Origin: Nocardiopsis gilva YIM 90087
GTDB lineage: Bacteria > Actinomycetota > Actinomycetes > Streptosporangiales > Streptosporangiaceae
Assembly (NCBI RefSeq): GCF_002263495.1
Contig: NZ_CP022753.1
Location: 1,550,001 to 1,614,000 of the forward strand
DNA length: 64,000 bases
Direction of reading: 5' to 3'
This document shows, in pieces, positions 41,783 through 50,777 of this stretch. Both the position numbers and the translations under genes were made by a program. How positions within the stretch are numbered: the first letter of the stretch is position 1; each line of letters opens with the position of its first letter. The notes under the pieces are model-generated. The model saw only the letters and a program-made list of their open reading frames with translations. It had not been told where the DNA came from and ran no database searches.

Positions 41783-44110
41783 GTGGCCGATGGGCGATCC
41801 GGGCAGGGGCAGGGGAGCCAGCAGCCGTTTCGGCCGGCGGTGCTCGAAGGTGTGCTGGAGCGCATCACCTACGCCAATGAGGAGACCGGCTACACCGTCG
41901 CCAAGATCGACAACGGGCGGGGCAACGGCGGCGAGCTGACCACGGTGGTTGGGGCGCTGCTGGGGGCGCAGCCCGGGGAGTCGTTGCGGTTGGAGGGGCG
42001 GTGGGGGTCGCATCCGCAGTATGGGCGGCAGTTCATGGTCGAGAACTACACGACCGTCCTGCCGGCCACCGTGCAGGGGGTGCGCCGTTACCTCGGGTCC
42101 GGGCTGATCAAGGGCATCGGTCCCCGTCTGGCGGAGAAGATCGTCGACTACTTCGGGGTCGAGGCCCTGGACGTCATCGAGCAGACTCCCGAACGGCTCA
42201 TCGAGGTGCCCAAGCTCGGGCCCAAGCGCACGAAGCTCATCGCGGAGGCGTGGGAGGAGCAGAAGGCCATCAAGGAGGTCATGGTCTTCCTCCAGGGCAT
42301 CGATGTCTCCACGTCGCTCGCCGTGCGGATCTACAAGAAGTACGGCGACGCCTCCATCAGCGTGGTCCGCAATGAGCCCTACAAGCTGGCCACCGATGTG
42401 TGGGGCATCGGTTTCAAGACCGCCGACACCATCGCCCGGGCCGTCGGTATCCCGCACGACAGTCCGCAGCGGGTCATGGCCGGGATTCAGTTCACGCTCT
42501 CGGAGTCGACGTCCGACGGCCACTGTTTCCTTCCCGAAGATCGGCTGATCTCGGACGCCGTGAAGATTCTGCAGGTCGACGCCGGTCTGGTGATCGAGTG
42601 CCTGGGGGAGTTGGTGGTCGAGGAAGGGGTGGTCAAGGAGAAGGTGCCCGGACCCGAAGGCGAGGCGATCAACGCCATCTACCTCGTGCCCTTCCAACGG
42701 GCCGAGGTCGGGCTCGCCGCCCAGTTGCGCACGCTGCTGGAGCACCCGACTGATCGGATGGGTTGTTTCCAGGATGTCGACTGGGGCAAGGCGCTGTCCT
42801 GGCTGAAATCCCAGACCGGGGCCGACCTCGCGGCCGAGCAGGAGGAAGCGGTGAAGCTTGCGCTGACCAGCAAGGTCGCGGTGCTCACCGGTGGACCGGG
42901 CTGCGGCAAGTCCTTCACGGTCGACTCCATCATCCGGCTGGCCGCGGCCAAACGGGCCAAGATCATCCTTGCCGCGCCCACCGGCCGGGCCGCCAAGCGG
43001 ATGACCGAGCTGACGGGGCATGAGGCGTCCACGGTGCACCGGCTCCTGGAGCTCAAACCCGGGGGCGACGCCTCCTACGACAAGGACCGGCCGCTGGACT
43101 GCGATCTGCTGGTCGTCGACGAGGCGTCGATGCTCGACCTCCTCCTGGCCAACAAGCTGGTGAAGGCGGTGCCACCCGGCGCCCACCTGCTGCTGGTGGG
43201 CGACGTCGACCAGCTCCCGTCCGTGGGGGCGGGTCAGGTGCTGCGCGACCTCCTGGCCACGGAACAGGGGGAGCAGGGGGTACGCGAGGGGAACGGTGAT
43301 GATGGCGACGGTGGCGACAGCGGGGGCGTCGAGGCTCCGATTCCGAACGTCCGGCTGACCAAGGTCTTCCGCCAGGCGCAGCAGTCGGGTGTGGTGACCA
43401 ACGCCCACCGGGTGAACCGGGGCAAGCCGCCGGAACTACGCGGCATGACCGACTTCTTCCTGTTCTCCTGTGACGACACCGAACTCACCGCCGAGCTGAC
43501 GGTCGACGTTGTCGCCCACCGGATTCCGCGCAAGTTCGGCTTCGACCCGCGGCGCGATGTCCAGGTGCTGACCCCCATGCACCGCGGCCCGGCCGGGGCG
43601 GGCAACCTCAACACGGTGCTGCAGAGCGCGCTCACACCGTCGCGCGAAGGCGTGGCCGAGCGACGGTTCGGCGGGCGGATCTTCCGAGTCGGCGACAAGG
43701 TCACGCAGATCCGCAACAACTACGAGAAGGGCGCGAACGGCGTCTTCAACGGGACCCTCGGCGTCATCACCGCCATCAACACCGATGAGCAGGAGCTCAC
43801 CGTGCGCACCGATGAGGACGAGGAGATCGGTTACGACTTCGCCGAGCTCGACGAGCTCGCGCACGCCTACGCGGTGACGGTGCACCGGTCGCAGGGGAGC
43901 GAGTACCCGGCCGTGGTCATCCCCGTGACGACGAGCGCCTGGATGATGCTGCAGCGCAACCTGCTCTACACCGCGATCACCCGGGCGAAGAAGCTGGTGG
44001 TCCTGGTCGGTTCCCGCAAGGCCATCGCGCAGGCGGTCCGTAATGCCTCGGCGGGGCGGAGATATACGGCGCTGGCGTACCGATTGTCCGCACGGGGGCT
44101 TCAGTCATGA
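41783..44110 (+). CDS. recD2: RecD2-like SF1B DNA helicase
   Basis: About 775 residues, normal for RecD2. An N-terminal OB-like part (ERITYANEETGYTVAKID) and helix-hairpin-helix repeats (IKGIGPRLAEKIVDYFG, PKLGPKRTKLIAEAW, WGIGFKTADTIARAVG) precede the helicase core: Walker A LTGGPGCGKSFT (near 371), LAAPTGRAAKRMTEL, VVDEASMLDL, LLVGDVDQLPSVGAG, and the C-terminal YAVTVHRSQGSEYPAVVIP and YTAITRAKKLVVLVG. RecD2 unwinds DNA 5' to 3' and acts in repair outside RecBCD. GTG 41783 follows GGAGGGG with good spacing, which decides between it and GTG 41768. It diverges from the DUF3427 helicase. Confidence 0.9.
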   Translation: MADGRSGQGQGSQQPFRPAVLEGVLERITYANEETGYTVAKIDNGRGNGGELTTVVGALLGAQPGESLRLEGRWGSHPQYGRQFMVENYTTVLPATVQGVRRYLGSGLIKGIGPRLAEKIVDYFGVEALDVIEQTPERLIEVPKLGPKRTKLIAEAWEEQKAIKEVMVFLQGIDVSTSLAVRIYKKYGDASISVVRNEPYKLATDVWGIGFKTADTIARAVGIPHDSPQRVMAGIQFTLSESTSDGHCFLPEDRLISDAVKILQVDAGLVIECLGELVVEEGVVKEKVPGPEGEAINAIYLVPFQRAEVGLAAQLRTLLEHPTDRMGCFQDVDWGKALSWLKSQTGADLAAEQEEAVKLALTSKVAVLTGGPGCGKSFTVDSIIRLAAAKRAKIILAAPTGRAAKRMTELTGHEASTVHRLLELKPGGDASYDKDRPLDCDLLVVDEASMLDLLLANKLVKAVPPGAHLLLVGDVDQLPSVGAGQVLRDLLATEQGEQGVREGNGDDGDGGDSGGVEAPIPNVRLTKVFRQAQQSGVVTNAHRVNRGKPPELRGMTDFFLFSCDDTELTAELTVDVVAHRIPRKFGFDPRRDVQVLTPMHRGPAGAGNLNTVLQSALTPSREGVAERRFGGRIFRVGDKVTQIRNNYEKGANGVFNGTLGVITAINTDEQELTVRTDEDEEIGYDFAELDELAHAYAVTVHRSQGSEYPAVVIPVTTSAWMMLQRNLLYTAITRAKKLVVLVGSRKAIAQAVRNASAGRRYTALAYRLSARGLQS

Positions 44111-44390
44111 AAAGGGTGAAAAGGATAAACGTCACTTGGTCAGTTTTCAACTATGCGTGAGTTCGGGTCATATCTGACTTTTCGGACTGATCGCTGTCCG
44201 ATTGACTGGAAATTTCACACAAATTCGTAGGCCTGGACAAATGAATTTCGGGCCTAGGTCGTTTACCGTGGAGGCGACGGCCGCGCGGAGCCGCGCCCCC
44301 CTCTCCGGTAGCGCGTTGCCGTCCGGCGTAACGGCGCTCGCCCCTCTCCTGGGCGCCGATCGCGCCAGGGTCGGGACCGCCGTCCCCCTG

Positions 44391-44416
44391 GCGAGGCGGT
44401 TCGATAACCGCCTCGC
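44391..44416. repeat. perfect 11-bp hairpin with CGAT loop
   Basis: GCGAGGCGGTT and AACCGCCTCGC pair perfectly around a 4-base CGAT loop. It lies 280 bases after recD2, too far for a simple terminator of that gene, so it may belong to a small RNA. Confidence 0.55.
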
Positions 44417-44552
44417 GGAGATGTCGCGGATAAAGAGCGACGGCGGTTCCCGGCCCGTTCCGGGGCTGTTCCCCACTGCTCATCCCGTGTTTTTCGAGTT
44501 TCCGCCCCAAGGTCGCCCATGGGTGAATAGGCTCCGGTTATGCGGCTGATAC

Positions 44553-44569
44553 CGGCGGGCGGCCCGCCG
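44553..44569. repeat. 8-bp inverted repeat
   Basis: CGGCGGGC and GCCCGCCG flank a single G; as RNA it makes a 7-bp stem with a 3-base loop. Confidence 0.4.
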
Positions 44570-44712
44570 TAGCAGCAGCCTCACGGACCCCAATTCTCGT
44601 CGACATGTCATTTACGGGTTTACTGCGGAGCTTCGACGTCGGGCGCCGCGGTGGGACGAGCCACCCTGGACGCTGACGCTCTTTCCACTCCCCCCGGAGA
44701 GCGTCGGCCCCT

Positions 44713-44747
44713 CCTCGGGCGCCGACCTACGGCGGTCGGCGCCGAGG
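44713..44747 (-). terminator. 14-bp stem-loop after the 105-residue gene
   Basis: CCTCGGGCGCCGACC and GGTCGGCGCCGAGG pair with one bulged G around a TACGGC loop. It lies 67 bases past the stop of the minus-strand gene at 44814-45131 and is its probable terminator. Confidence 0.6.
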
Positions 44748-44813
44748 TCCTCGGGACGCGCGGCATCGCGTGTCCGGCTGTGCCGGTAGTGGAGCGGGGC
44801 GATCGCGGTAGGT

Positions 44814-45131
44814 TCAGTCGGCCGGTCTCGTCCGGTGGAGGACGACCTTGGCGCAGGTCGCGGCCAGCCCGGACGCCTCGCTGCCGAAGCAGAAGTCCAG
44901 GCGCAGCGAGTCGGGGTCATGGTCGGCCCGGATATCGGTTACCTCGGCGCCGGACCAGGCGGTAGATGTCTCATCGAAGAAGCTGAAGTCGGTGACGCCT
45001 TCGAGCACCAGGGTGTATCCGACGGGCGGTGTCAGATTGGTGGACCGTAACGCCAGAGTGACCGTGTGCCCCGGGGCATCGACCCAGATGCCTTCCATAG
45101 AGGACCCCTTCAGACCGTGCAGAGCCGACAT
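44814..45131 (-). CDS. hypothetical protein, 105 residues
   Basis: A 105-residue soluble protein: MEGIWVDAPGHTVTLALRST, TPPVGYTLVLEGVTDFSFFD, ADHDPDSLRLDFCFGSEASG, CAKVVLHRTRPAD. The alternating strands suggest a small beta-rich fold similar in outline to immunity-type proteins, but no family is recognised. ATG 45131 follows GGAGGG with good spacing, so the start is firm. It diverges from the small gene at 45548 across a 416-base region. Confidence 0.75.
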   Translation of the reverse strand: MSALHGLKGSSMEGIWVDAPGHTVTLALRSTNLTPPVGYTLVLEGVTDFSFFDETSTAWSGAEVTDIRADHDPDSLRLDFCFGSEASGLAATCAKVVLHRTRPAD

Positions 45132-45547
45132 GTGCGCACCCTCCTGCGTCGCGGCGGCGTCCTCAGGTGACCTGCTTCGTGAGGTGCCCCATTGGGTGTG
45201 ATCCCACACCGTTGAGGCCGGTTCCGGGCAGATTTTCCGGCGGGGTGCTCTCGGGAGACGTGTTGTCATGGCCCCAACACGGTTCGGCGAAGTGTCCGAA
45301 ACGCGAGACCAGTGCCACATGGGGCAGCGTGATCCCAGGTAGGGGTGGCCCCGATCTGCTCCTGCTCGCGCAGTGTGGCCGAAAGTTGACCGATGTGATC
45401 GTTTAGTGATCCAAACGATCTGGCTTGTTTATGGGTGTCCCAAACGGGGTTATAAGCGACGCCAGCGGCGGGCTGCGACCCGTCCCATCCCCCACGCATC
45501 GACCATGCGGGCGGCGGCGCCCGCGACGGACGCGGAAAGGCACGCTT
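45132..45547. other. 416-base divergent intergenic region
   Basis: No gene is recognised. It contains the GATCGTTT inverted repeat at 45397-45420 and, at 45451-45456, a TATAAG box that could be the -10 of the gene at 45548. Confidence 0.45.
45397..45420. promoter_or_regulatory. 8-bp inverted repeat, operator candidate
   Basis: GATCGTTT-N8-AAACGATC is perfect and lies in an AT-richer stretch just after a TTGACC box (45386-45391), upstream of the gene at 45548. Confidence 0.45.
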
Positions 45548-45841
45548 GTGGGCACCCTCTCCTGGATCAACGGCTCTTCCCCCGCCACCCCCGCCCAGGC
45601 CATCGACCAGCTGCGGGGCTACCTCGCCGCAGAGACGATGGAACGCCTCTACGCGGGGGACCGGGGGGCGGTGGCGTCGCTGTCGATCCGCACCGGGCTC
45701 ACCGTCTGGTGCATGGGCGGACTCTTCCGCTGGTGCGACGACCTGGGCGCGCAGCAGACACACACCGCGGCCGACCCCGAGGGCGCGGCGCGCCGGATCG
45801 TCGCCCTTAGCGAGCCGCGGACGGTGCGCTCGGCGGCCTGA
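45548..45841 (+). CDS. hypothetical protein, 97 residues
   Basis: A 97-residue soluble protein: GTLSWINGSSPATPAQAIDQ, LRGYLAAETMERLYAGDRGA, VASLSIRTGLTVWCMGGLFR, WCDDLGAQQTHTAADPEGAA. Two Cys and three Trp are notable. No family is recognised. GTG 45548 follows GGAAAGG with good spacing. The third codon positions are strongly GC-biased, which supports a real gene. Confidence 0.65.
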   Translation: MGTLSWINGSSPATPAQAIDQLRGYLAAETMERLYAGDRGAVASLSIRTGLTVWCMGGLFRWCDDLGAQQTHTAADPEGAARRIVALSEPRTVRSAA

Positions 45842-45945
45842 ACAGGGTCCGGACGGCGGGCGCGACCGGCTCCGCGCCGAATTCGTCGGCGCGGTTCGAG
45901 CCCGCGGGGTTCACGTCGCCCCCTCCACCGCTAACGTTGGGCCCC

Positions 45946-46356
45946 GTGACAGAGACTCAGATCATCGTCGGCGCGGCCATCATCCGCGATGGCGCCCTCC
46001 TGGCCGCCCAGCGTTCCCAACCCGAGGAGCTGTTCGGACGCTGGGAGCTCCCGGGCGGCAAGGTCGACCCCGGCGAGGAAGAGCTCGACGCGCTTGTCCG
46101 CGAGTGCCGCGAGGAGCTGGGCGTCGAGATCCGTCCGATCGAGCGCATCAACTACGAGGTGACCTTCCCGCCGCGCGGGGACGGCTCCGAGGCGATCCTG
46201 CGCGTGTGGACCGCCGAACTCATCGGCGATGCGGAACCGGTGGCCCTCGAACACCTCGCTCTGCGCTGGCTCAAGTCCGACGTCCTCGCCGACATCGACT
46301 GGCTCCCGGCCGACGTCCCCTTCCTCGACGCGATCCGCCCGCACCTGCGCCCCTGA
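45946..46356 (+). CDS. Nudix hydrolase (MutT/CTP-pyrophosphohydrolase type)
   Basis: A 136-residue Nudix protein with the full box GGKVDPGEEELDALVRECRE, then ELGVEI, and the MutT-like start QIIVGAAIIRDGALLAAQRS. The closing HLALRWLKSDVLADIDWLPA is typical of (deoxy)nucleoside triphosphate pyrophosphohydrolases that clean the nucleotide pool. GTG 45946 has no ribosome binding site but TAACGT ends 8 bases upstream, so a leaderless message is likely. It converges on the siderophore-binding gene. Confidence 0.88.
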   Translation: MTETQIIVGAAIIRDGALLAAQRSQPEELFGRWELPGGKVDPGEEELDALVRECREELGVEIRPIERINYEVTFPPRGDGSEAILRVWTAELIGDAEPVALEHLALRWLKSDVLADIDWLPADVPFLDAIRPHLRP

Positions 46357-46361
46357 CGCCC

Positions 46362-46387
46362 GTGCCGGCGCGGTGGGGCCGCGGCAC
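46362..46387. terminator. stem-loop between convergent genes
   Basis: GTGCCG and CGGCAC, with further internal pairing, lie 6 bases after the Nudix stop and 19 bases after the stop of the convergent lipoprotein gene. Confidence 0.4.
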
Positions 46388-46405
46388 CCGGTCATGGTCG
46401 GCTGG

Positions 46406-47458
46406 TCAGGCTTCGCCCTTGGCAGCCTTCGACAGCTGGGGGATGATGTCGTCCATGGCCCAGCGCAGGCTCAGCGGGTTGGGCGTGGAGATCGCCATGC
46501 TGAGCCGGGCGGAGTCGAAGGGGGCGTAGCCGCCGTCGGCGACCGCGTCGACCTTCTGGAAGACCTTGTTGTCGTCCAGGTCGCGCCGCTCCTCCTCGGT
46601 GTTGAACCACATCACCAGGACATCGGCGTCGATACTGTCGGCGTCCTCCAGGCTCAACAGGCCGTAGAACTGGCCGTCGTCCACCGACAGGGCGGAGTCG
46701 TGGAAGCCCGCCGGGGTGAAGCCGAGCTGCCGCATCAGCTCGAAGCGTCCGTCGCCCTCGGTGTAGAACGCCAGGCTGTTGCTGTCGGGCATGGGAGACC
46801 CGATGGCGAACGTGGTGTCGGCGAACTCCGGATGGTCGGCGGTCAGGTCCGCGACGTAGTCGTTGGTCGCGTCGACGATCTCCTGGGCCTCGTCCTTCCG
46901 CCCGACCGCTTCGCCGATGGTGAGCGTCTGCTCCTGCCACTCGGTCGTCCACGGTTGGTCGAGGTAGGGGATGGTCGGCGCGATCTCGGAGAGCTGCTCG
47001 TACTCGCTCTCCTGCATGCCCGACTGCACACCGAGGATCAGGTCGGGGGCGAAGTTGGCGACCTGCTCGGCGGAGATGCCGTCGTCGGTGGGGAACAGCT
47101 CGGGCTTGTCGGCGCCCAGCTCCTCGATCTTCTCCAGGTCCCAGGGGAGGTAGCCGTCCTCGTCGCCGTACGTCGATTCGGCCATGCCGACGGGGACGAT
47201 GCCGAGTTCCAGCAGCGTGGCCTCGTCCGACCACCCGACGGTGACGATCCGCTCGGGCTCCTTGTCGATCTCGGTCGACCCGAAGGCGTGCTCGATGGTC
47301 ACCGGTGTCCAGTCGCCGTCGGCCGAGGCGTCGTCCAACGAGTCGGCGCCAGTTCCGCACCCGGTGGCGATCAGGGCGGTGGCGGCCGCCGCGGCGGCGA
47401 TGACCGGGAGCTTCGCGGTGCGGTCGTGCAGGCGGGTCCGGGTGGACGTCGTTGGCAT
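46406..47458 (-). CDS. siderophore (Fe3+) ABC transporter substrate-binding lipoprotein
   Basis: A 350-residue FepB/FhuD-type lipoprotein. The signal ends in the lipobox LIATGC, so Cys near residue 34 is lipidated. The binding domain begins VTIEHAFGSTEIDKEPERIV with TVGWSDEATLLELGIVPVGM, and has FAPDLILGVQSGMQESEYEQ and LADADVLVMWF-like strands; the C-terminus is NPLSLRWAMDDIIPQL. It should bind a ferric siderophore outside the membrane and hand it to a permease. No permease or ATPase gene is adjacent, so it is an orphan component. ATG 47458 follows GAGAGG. An iron-box-like site lies upstream. Confidence 0.88.
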   Translation of the reverse strand: MPTTSTRTRLHDRTAKLPVIAAAAAATALIATGCGTGADSLDDASADGDWTPVTIEHAFGSTEIDKEPERIVTVGWSDEATLLELGIVPVGMAESTYGDEDGYLPWDLEKIEELGADKPELFPTDDGISAEQVANFAPDLILGVQSGMQESEYEQLSEIAPTIPYLDQPWTTEWQEQTLTIGEAVGRKDEAQEIVDATNDYVADLTADHPEFADTTFAIGSPMPDSNSLAFYTEGDGRFELMRQLGFTPAGFHDSALSVDDGQFYGLLSLEDADSIDADVLVMWFNTEEERRDLDDNKVFQKVDAVADGGYAPFDSARLSMAISTPNPLSLRWAMDDIIPQLSKAAKGEA

Positions 47459-47557
47459 GGGGATGGGACCTCTCAGCCGGGAGATGGGGTCGGGGCCGCA
47501 CAGGGACGAGCGGGGCCGTTGGCGTGCGCTGAGGCGACACCCACCCGTCGGCACCTA

Positions 47558-47577
47558 GTGAGGCATGCCTATCCTAA
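47558..47577 (-). promoter_or_regulatory. iron-box-like (DmdR/IdeR) operator
   Basis: On the minus strand the bases read TTAGGATAGGCATGCCTCAC, an imperfect match to the actinobacterial iron box TTAGGTTAGGCTAACCTAA with an AGGCATGCCT palindrome at its centre. It lies about 100 bases before the siderophore-binding gene, so iron repression is likely. Confidence 0.6.
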
Positions 47578-47809
47578 ATCCGTCTTGGGGTGGTGTGGAA
47601 GTTTTGTGAGTGCGACGGTGTTACACCGCTCGGCAGAGCCCCGCATCGACCGCGCATGGCCGCGCACAACCGCGCAAACCGCGGGCGGCGCCCTGCGGAT
47701 ACCCCTGCTGACCAGCTCGTTTCCCAAGCTGTCCGGTATCCCGGCATAAACTGATGGACGGCCGCGGGAGTCGCGGTTCTTCCCACCACATGAGATTCGA
47801 GACTTTCGC

Positions 47810-49696
47810 ATGTCCAGCGCCACGCACGCTGAAGGTTCCGCTCGCCGGACTGACCTTCGCAACGTCGCCATCGTCGCCCACGTCGACCATGGCAAGACCA
47901 CCCTCGTCGACGCGATGCTCTGGCAGTCGGGAGCCTTTCGAGCCAACCAGGATGTCGATGACCGGGTCATGGACTCCAACGACCTGGAGCGCGAGAAGGG
48001 CATCACCATTCTCGCCAAGAACACCGCCGTCCACTACACGACGCCCGAGGGCGAGGACGTCGTGATCAACATCATCGACACCCCCGGCCACGCCGACTTC
48101 GGCGGTGAGGTCGAACGCGGCCTGTCCATGGTCGACGGTGTCGTCCTGCTGGTCGACGCGAGCGAGGGCCCCCTGCCGCAGACCCGCTTCGTCCTGCGCA
48201 AGGCCCTGGCCGCCAAGCTCCCGGTGATCCTGGTCATCAACAAGGTGGACCGGCCCGACAGCCGCATCCCCGAGGTCGTCGACGACACCTACGAGCTCTT
48301 CATGGACCTCGACGCCGACGAGTCCCAGATCGACTTCCCGATCGTCTACGCCTGCGCGCTGGACGGGAAGGCGTCCCTGGAGCGCCCGGCGAACGGTGCC
48401 GCCCCGGACAACGACGACCTGACGCCGCTGTTCCGCACCATCCTCGACACCATCCCGGCCCCCGAGTACCAGCCGGGCGCCCCGCTGCAGGCGCACGTCA
48501 CCAACCTCGACGCCTCGCCGTTCCTCGGCCGCCTCGCGCTGTGCCGCGTGCGCCAGGGCGAGATCAGCAAGGGCCAGCAGGTCGCCTGGATCCGTGGTGA
48601 CGGTGAGTCCCAGCAGGTCAAGATCACCGAACTGCTGATGACCGAGGCCCTGGAGCGCAAGTCCGCCGAGAAGGCCGGGCCGGGCGACATCATCGCCATC
48701 GCGGGTATCCCCGACATCATGATCGGCGAGACCCTCGCCGACCCCGAGGACCCCCGCCCCCTCCCGCGGATCACGGTGGACGAACCCGCGATCTCGATGA
48801 CGATCGGCATCAACACCTCGCCGCTCGTCGGCAAGGTCAAGGGCGCCAAGGTCACCGCGCGCCTGGTCAAGGACCGGCTGGACCGCGAGCTCATCGGTAA
48901 CGTCAGCATGCGCGTCCTGCCCACCGAGCGCCCGGACGCCTGGGAGGTGCAGGGCCGCGGCGAGCTCGCGCTCGCGATCCTCGTCGAGCAGATGCGCCGT
49001 GAGGGATACGAGATCACCGTGGGCAAGCCGCAGGTGGTCACGCGGCAGATCGACGGCAAGCTGCACGAGCCCGTCGAGCGGCTGACCGTGGACGCGCCCG
49101 AGGACTACCTGGGCACCATCACCCAGCTGCTCAGCGTCCGCAAGGGCCGCATGGAGCAGATGACCAACCACGGCACCGGGTGGGTCCGGATGGACTGGCT
49201 GGTCCCCTCGCGCGGGCTCATCGGCTTCCGCACCGAGTTCCTCACCGAGACGCGCGGCACCGGTATCGCTCACCACGTCTTCGAGGGCTTCGAGCCGTGG
49301 TTCGGCGACCTGCGCACCCGCCAGAACGGTGTGCTGGTGGCCGACCGCGCCGGGCAGGCCGTGTCGTTCGCCATGTTCAACCTGCAGGAGCGCGGCACCC
49401 TCTTCGTGGAGCCCGGCACCGAGGTGTACGAGGGCATGGTCGTCGGCGAGAACTCCCGCTCCGACGACATGGACGTCAACATCACCAAGGAGAAGAAGCT
49501 CACCAACATGCGCTCCTCCACCGGTGACGAGCTGGTGCGCCTGGTCCCGCCGCGCAAGCTCTCCCTGGAGCAGGCGCTGGAGTTCTGCCGCGAGGACGAG
49601 TGCGTCGAGGTCACGCCCGACGCCGTGCGCATCCGCAAGGTCACCCTCGACCACAAGGAGCGCGGCCGGATCACCGCGAACAAGAAGCGCGGCTAG
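47810..49696 (+). CDS. typA: ribosome-associated GTPase TypA/BipA
   Basis: A 628-residue translational GTPase. G motifs are AHVDHGKTT (near 23), the switch [28 protein letters not shown] (near 93) and NKVDRPD (near 144). Domain II follows, and the BipA-specific C-terminus shows [50 protein letters not shown] and [14 protein letters not shown]. TypA binds 70S ribosomes and helps assembly and stress or cold growth. Length is normal and all motifs are intact. ATG 47810 is chosen. A very strong terminator follows. Confidence 0.97.
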   Translation: MSSATHAEGSARRTDLRNVAIVAHVDHGKTTLVDAMLWQSGAFRANQDVDDRVMDSNDLEREKGITILAKNTAVHYTTPEGEDVVINIIDTPGHADFGGEVERGLSMVDGVVLLVDASEGPLPQTRFVLRKALAAKLPVILVINKVDRPDSRIPEVVDDTYELFMDLDADESQIDFPIVYACALDGKASLERPANGAAPDNDDLTPLFRTILDTIPAPEYQPGAPLQAHVTNLDASPFLGRLALCRVRQGEISKGQQVAWIRGDGESQQVKITELLMTEALERKSAEKAGPGDIIAIAGIPDIMIGETLADPEDPRPLPRITVDEPAISMTIGINTSPLVGKVKGAKVTARLVKDRLDRELIGNVSMRVLPTERPDAWEVQGRGELALAILVEQMRREGYEITVGKPQVVTRQIDGKLHEPVERLTVDAPEDYLGTITQLLSVRKGRMEQMTNHGTGWVRMDWLVPSRGLIGFRTEFLTETRGTGIAHHVFEGFEPWFGDLRTRQNGVLVADRAGQAVSFAMFNLQERGTLFVEPGTEVYEGMVVGENSRSDDMDVNITKEKKLTNMRSSTGDELVRLVPPRKLSLEQALEFCREDECVEVTPDAVRIRKVTLDHKERGRITANKKRG

Positions 49697-49736
49697 CGCG
49701 CGAAGCCTCCTGCCCCGGGGCGGGGGATGTTCGTCG

Positions 49737-49772
49737 AAGGCCCGCCGGGGGACGACCCCCGGTGGGCCTTTT
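49737..49772 (+). terminator. Rho-independent terminator of typA
   Basis: AAGGCCCGCCGGGGG and CCCCCGGTGGGCCTT form a 15-bp stem (one G-U) with an ACGA loop, followed by TTTTC. It starts 40 bases after the typA stop. Confidence 0.9.
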
Positions 49773-49836
49773 CGCTGTGCTGGGCCGCCGCCGAGCGCGG
49801 GCTCGCCCGCCCGATCACGTCAGAACAGGCCGCAGC

Positions 49837-50777
49837 TCAACCCGAACGTGGTGGCGGAGATCGGGCGAGGAGCACCCCGGCGGCCGTCGTGAGCGCGATC
49901 GCCGTGACGGCGGCGATGAGCGCGCGGGTCGTGTGGACCCGCCCGGGCGGGGCGGAGCAGGCGGCGGACGCGTTCGACCACGACACCGCCGCCGGCGGCG
50001 AGGGCGGCCGTTCCCGGGCCGGGCCATAGCGGCGATCGCCCGCGCGACCACGCGGCGGTCGCGACCGCGCGCGGCCTGGTCGTCGGCGGCCCACTCCGCC
50101 AGCTCGGCGGCGAGCGGCGCGGCCCTCCGCAGCAGCGGGACACCAGGGAAGGCGGCGTCGAGGGTGCGGAGCCAGCCGAGCAGGAGATGGTGGCGTCCGC
50201 GCAGGTGGGCGCGTTCGTGCGCGATGACGGCGGCGAGTTCGTCGGCGTCCAGGGTGTCCAGCGCCCCCTGGGTGAGCACGACGCGCGCCCCGGGGCCGCC
50301 CACGCAGTAGGCGGAGGTCTGATCGGTGGGTAGCAGCCACACGCGGGTGCCCTGCAGTCTGCGGCGGCGCCCGACCGTGCCCAGCATGGCCCGGTGCCGC
50401 GCGCTCCACCGCCATCCCCGGTATCCGCGGGTCAGCGCGTACCAGCCCAGACGCCCCAGTGCGGCCGCGGGGACGGCGAGCGCGATGAGGGCCGGGAGGT
50501 TCGGCTCGGCGGGGCTGCCGAACACCGCGCAGACCGTCGCGACGCACAGCTCGATCAGGGCGGCCAGGCCGACGCCGCCGGTCACCTGGACGAGCAGTAA
50601 CAGGCCGGCCGAGACGACGGCGGCGCCCCAGGAGGTGGCCAGCGCCGTCACCGCGTGCAGTCCGACGCCGGGCGCGCGCGTGGCGGCGCGGTGCAGCCGG
50701 GACAGCAGGTGCGGGCCGGCCAGACCGAGCAGGAGCGTGTAGCAGGCCGTGAGCAGCAGGGCGACGGCCGGGGTCAC
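49837..50777 (-). pseudogene. M56 family metalloprotease (BlaR1-like, no sensor), 3' end frameshifted
   Basis: GTG 50777 starts a membrane protease: TPAVALLLTACYTLLLGLAG, then GAAVVSAGLLLLVQVTGGVG and LAALIELCVATVCAVFGSPA segments, a cytoplasmic RHRAMLGTVGRRRRLQGTRV and the zinc motif VIAHERAHLRGRHHLLLGWL (HExxH). After MARPG the expected GTAALAAGGGVVVERVRRLL continues in a second frame and PGRVHTTRALIAAVTAIALT in a third, ending at 49837. Two small indels in G/C runs (about 50011-50025 and 49941-49960) explain this. M56 proteases cleave BlaI-type repressors. GTGA overlap couples it to blaI. Confidence 0.8.

Larger units (their letters stand above)
44111..44813. other. 703-base hairpin-rich non-coding region
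   Basis: No credible gene is seen on either strand. The first 130 bases are AT-richer. From 44280 on there is a run of strong inverted repeats: GCGCGG-AG-CCGCGC (44283-44296), GGCGC-N5-GCGCC (44352-44366), and the larger stems listed separately at 44391, 44553 and 44713. It could hold a structured RNA or several stacked terminators. Confidence 0.45.

Noticed and set aside
44391-44747. CRISPR-like repeats
   Set aside because: The inverted repeats differ from one another in sequence and spacing; there are no direct repeats with regular spacers and no cas genes.
47621-49654. 677-codon open frame antisense to typA
   Set aside because: typA is unambiguous on the plus strand; the antisense product has no recognisable domain.
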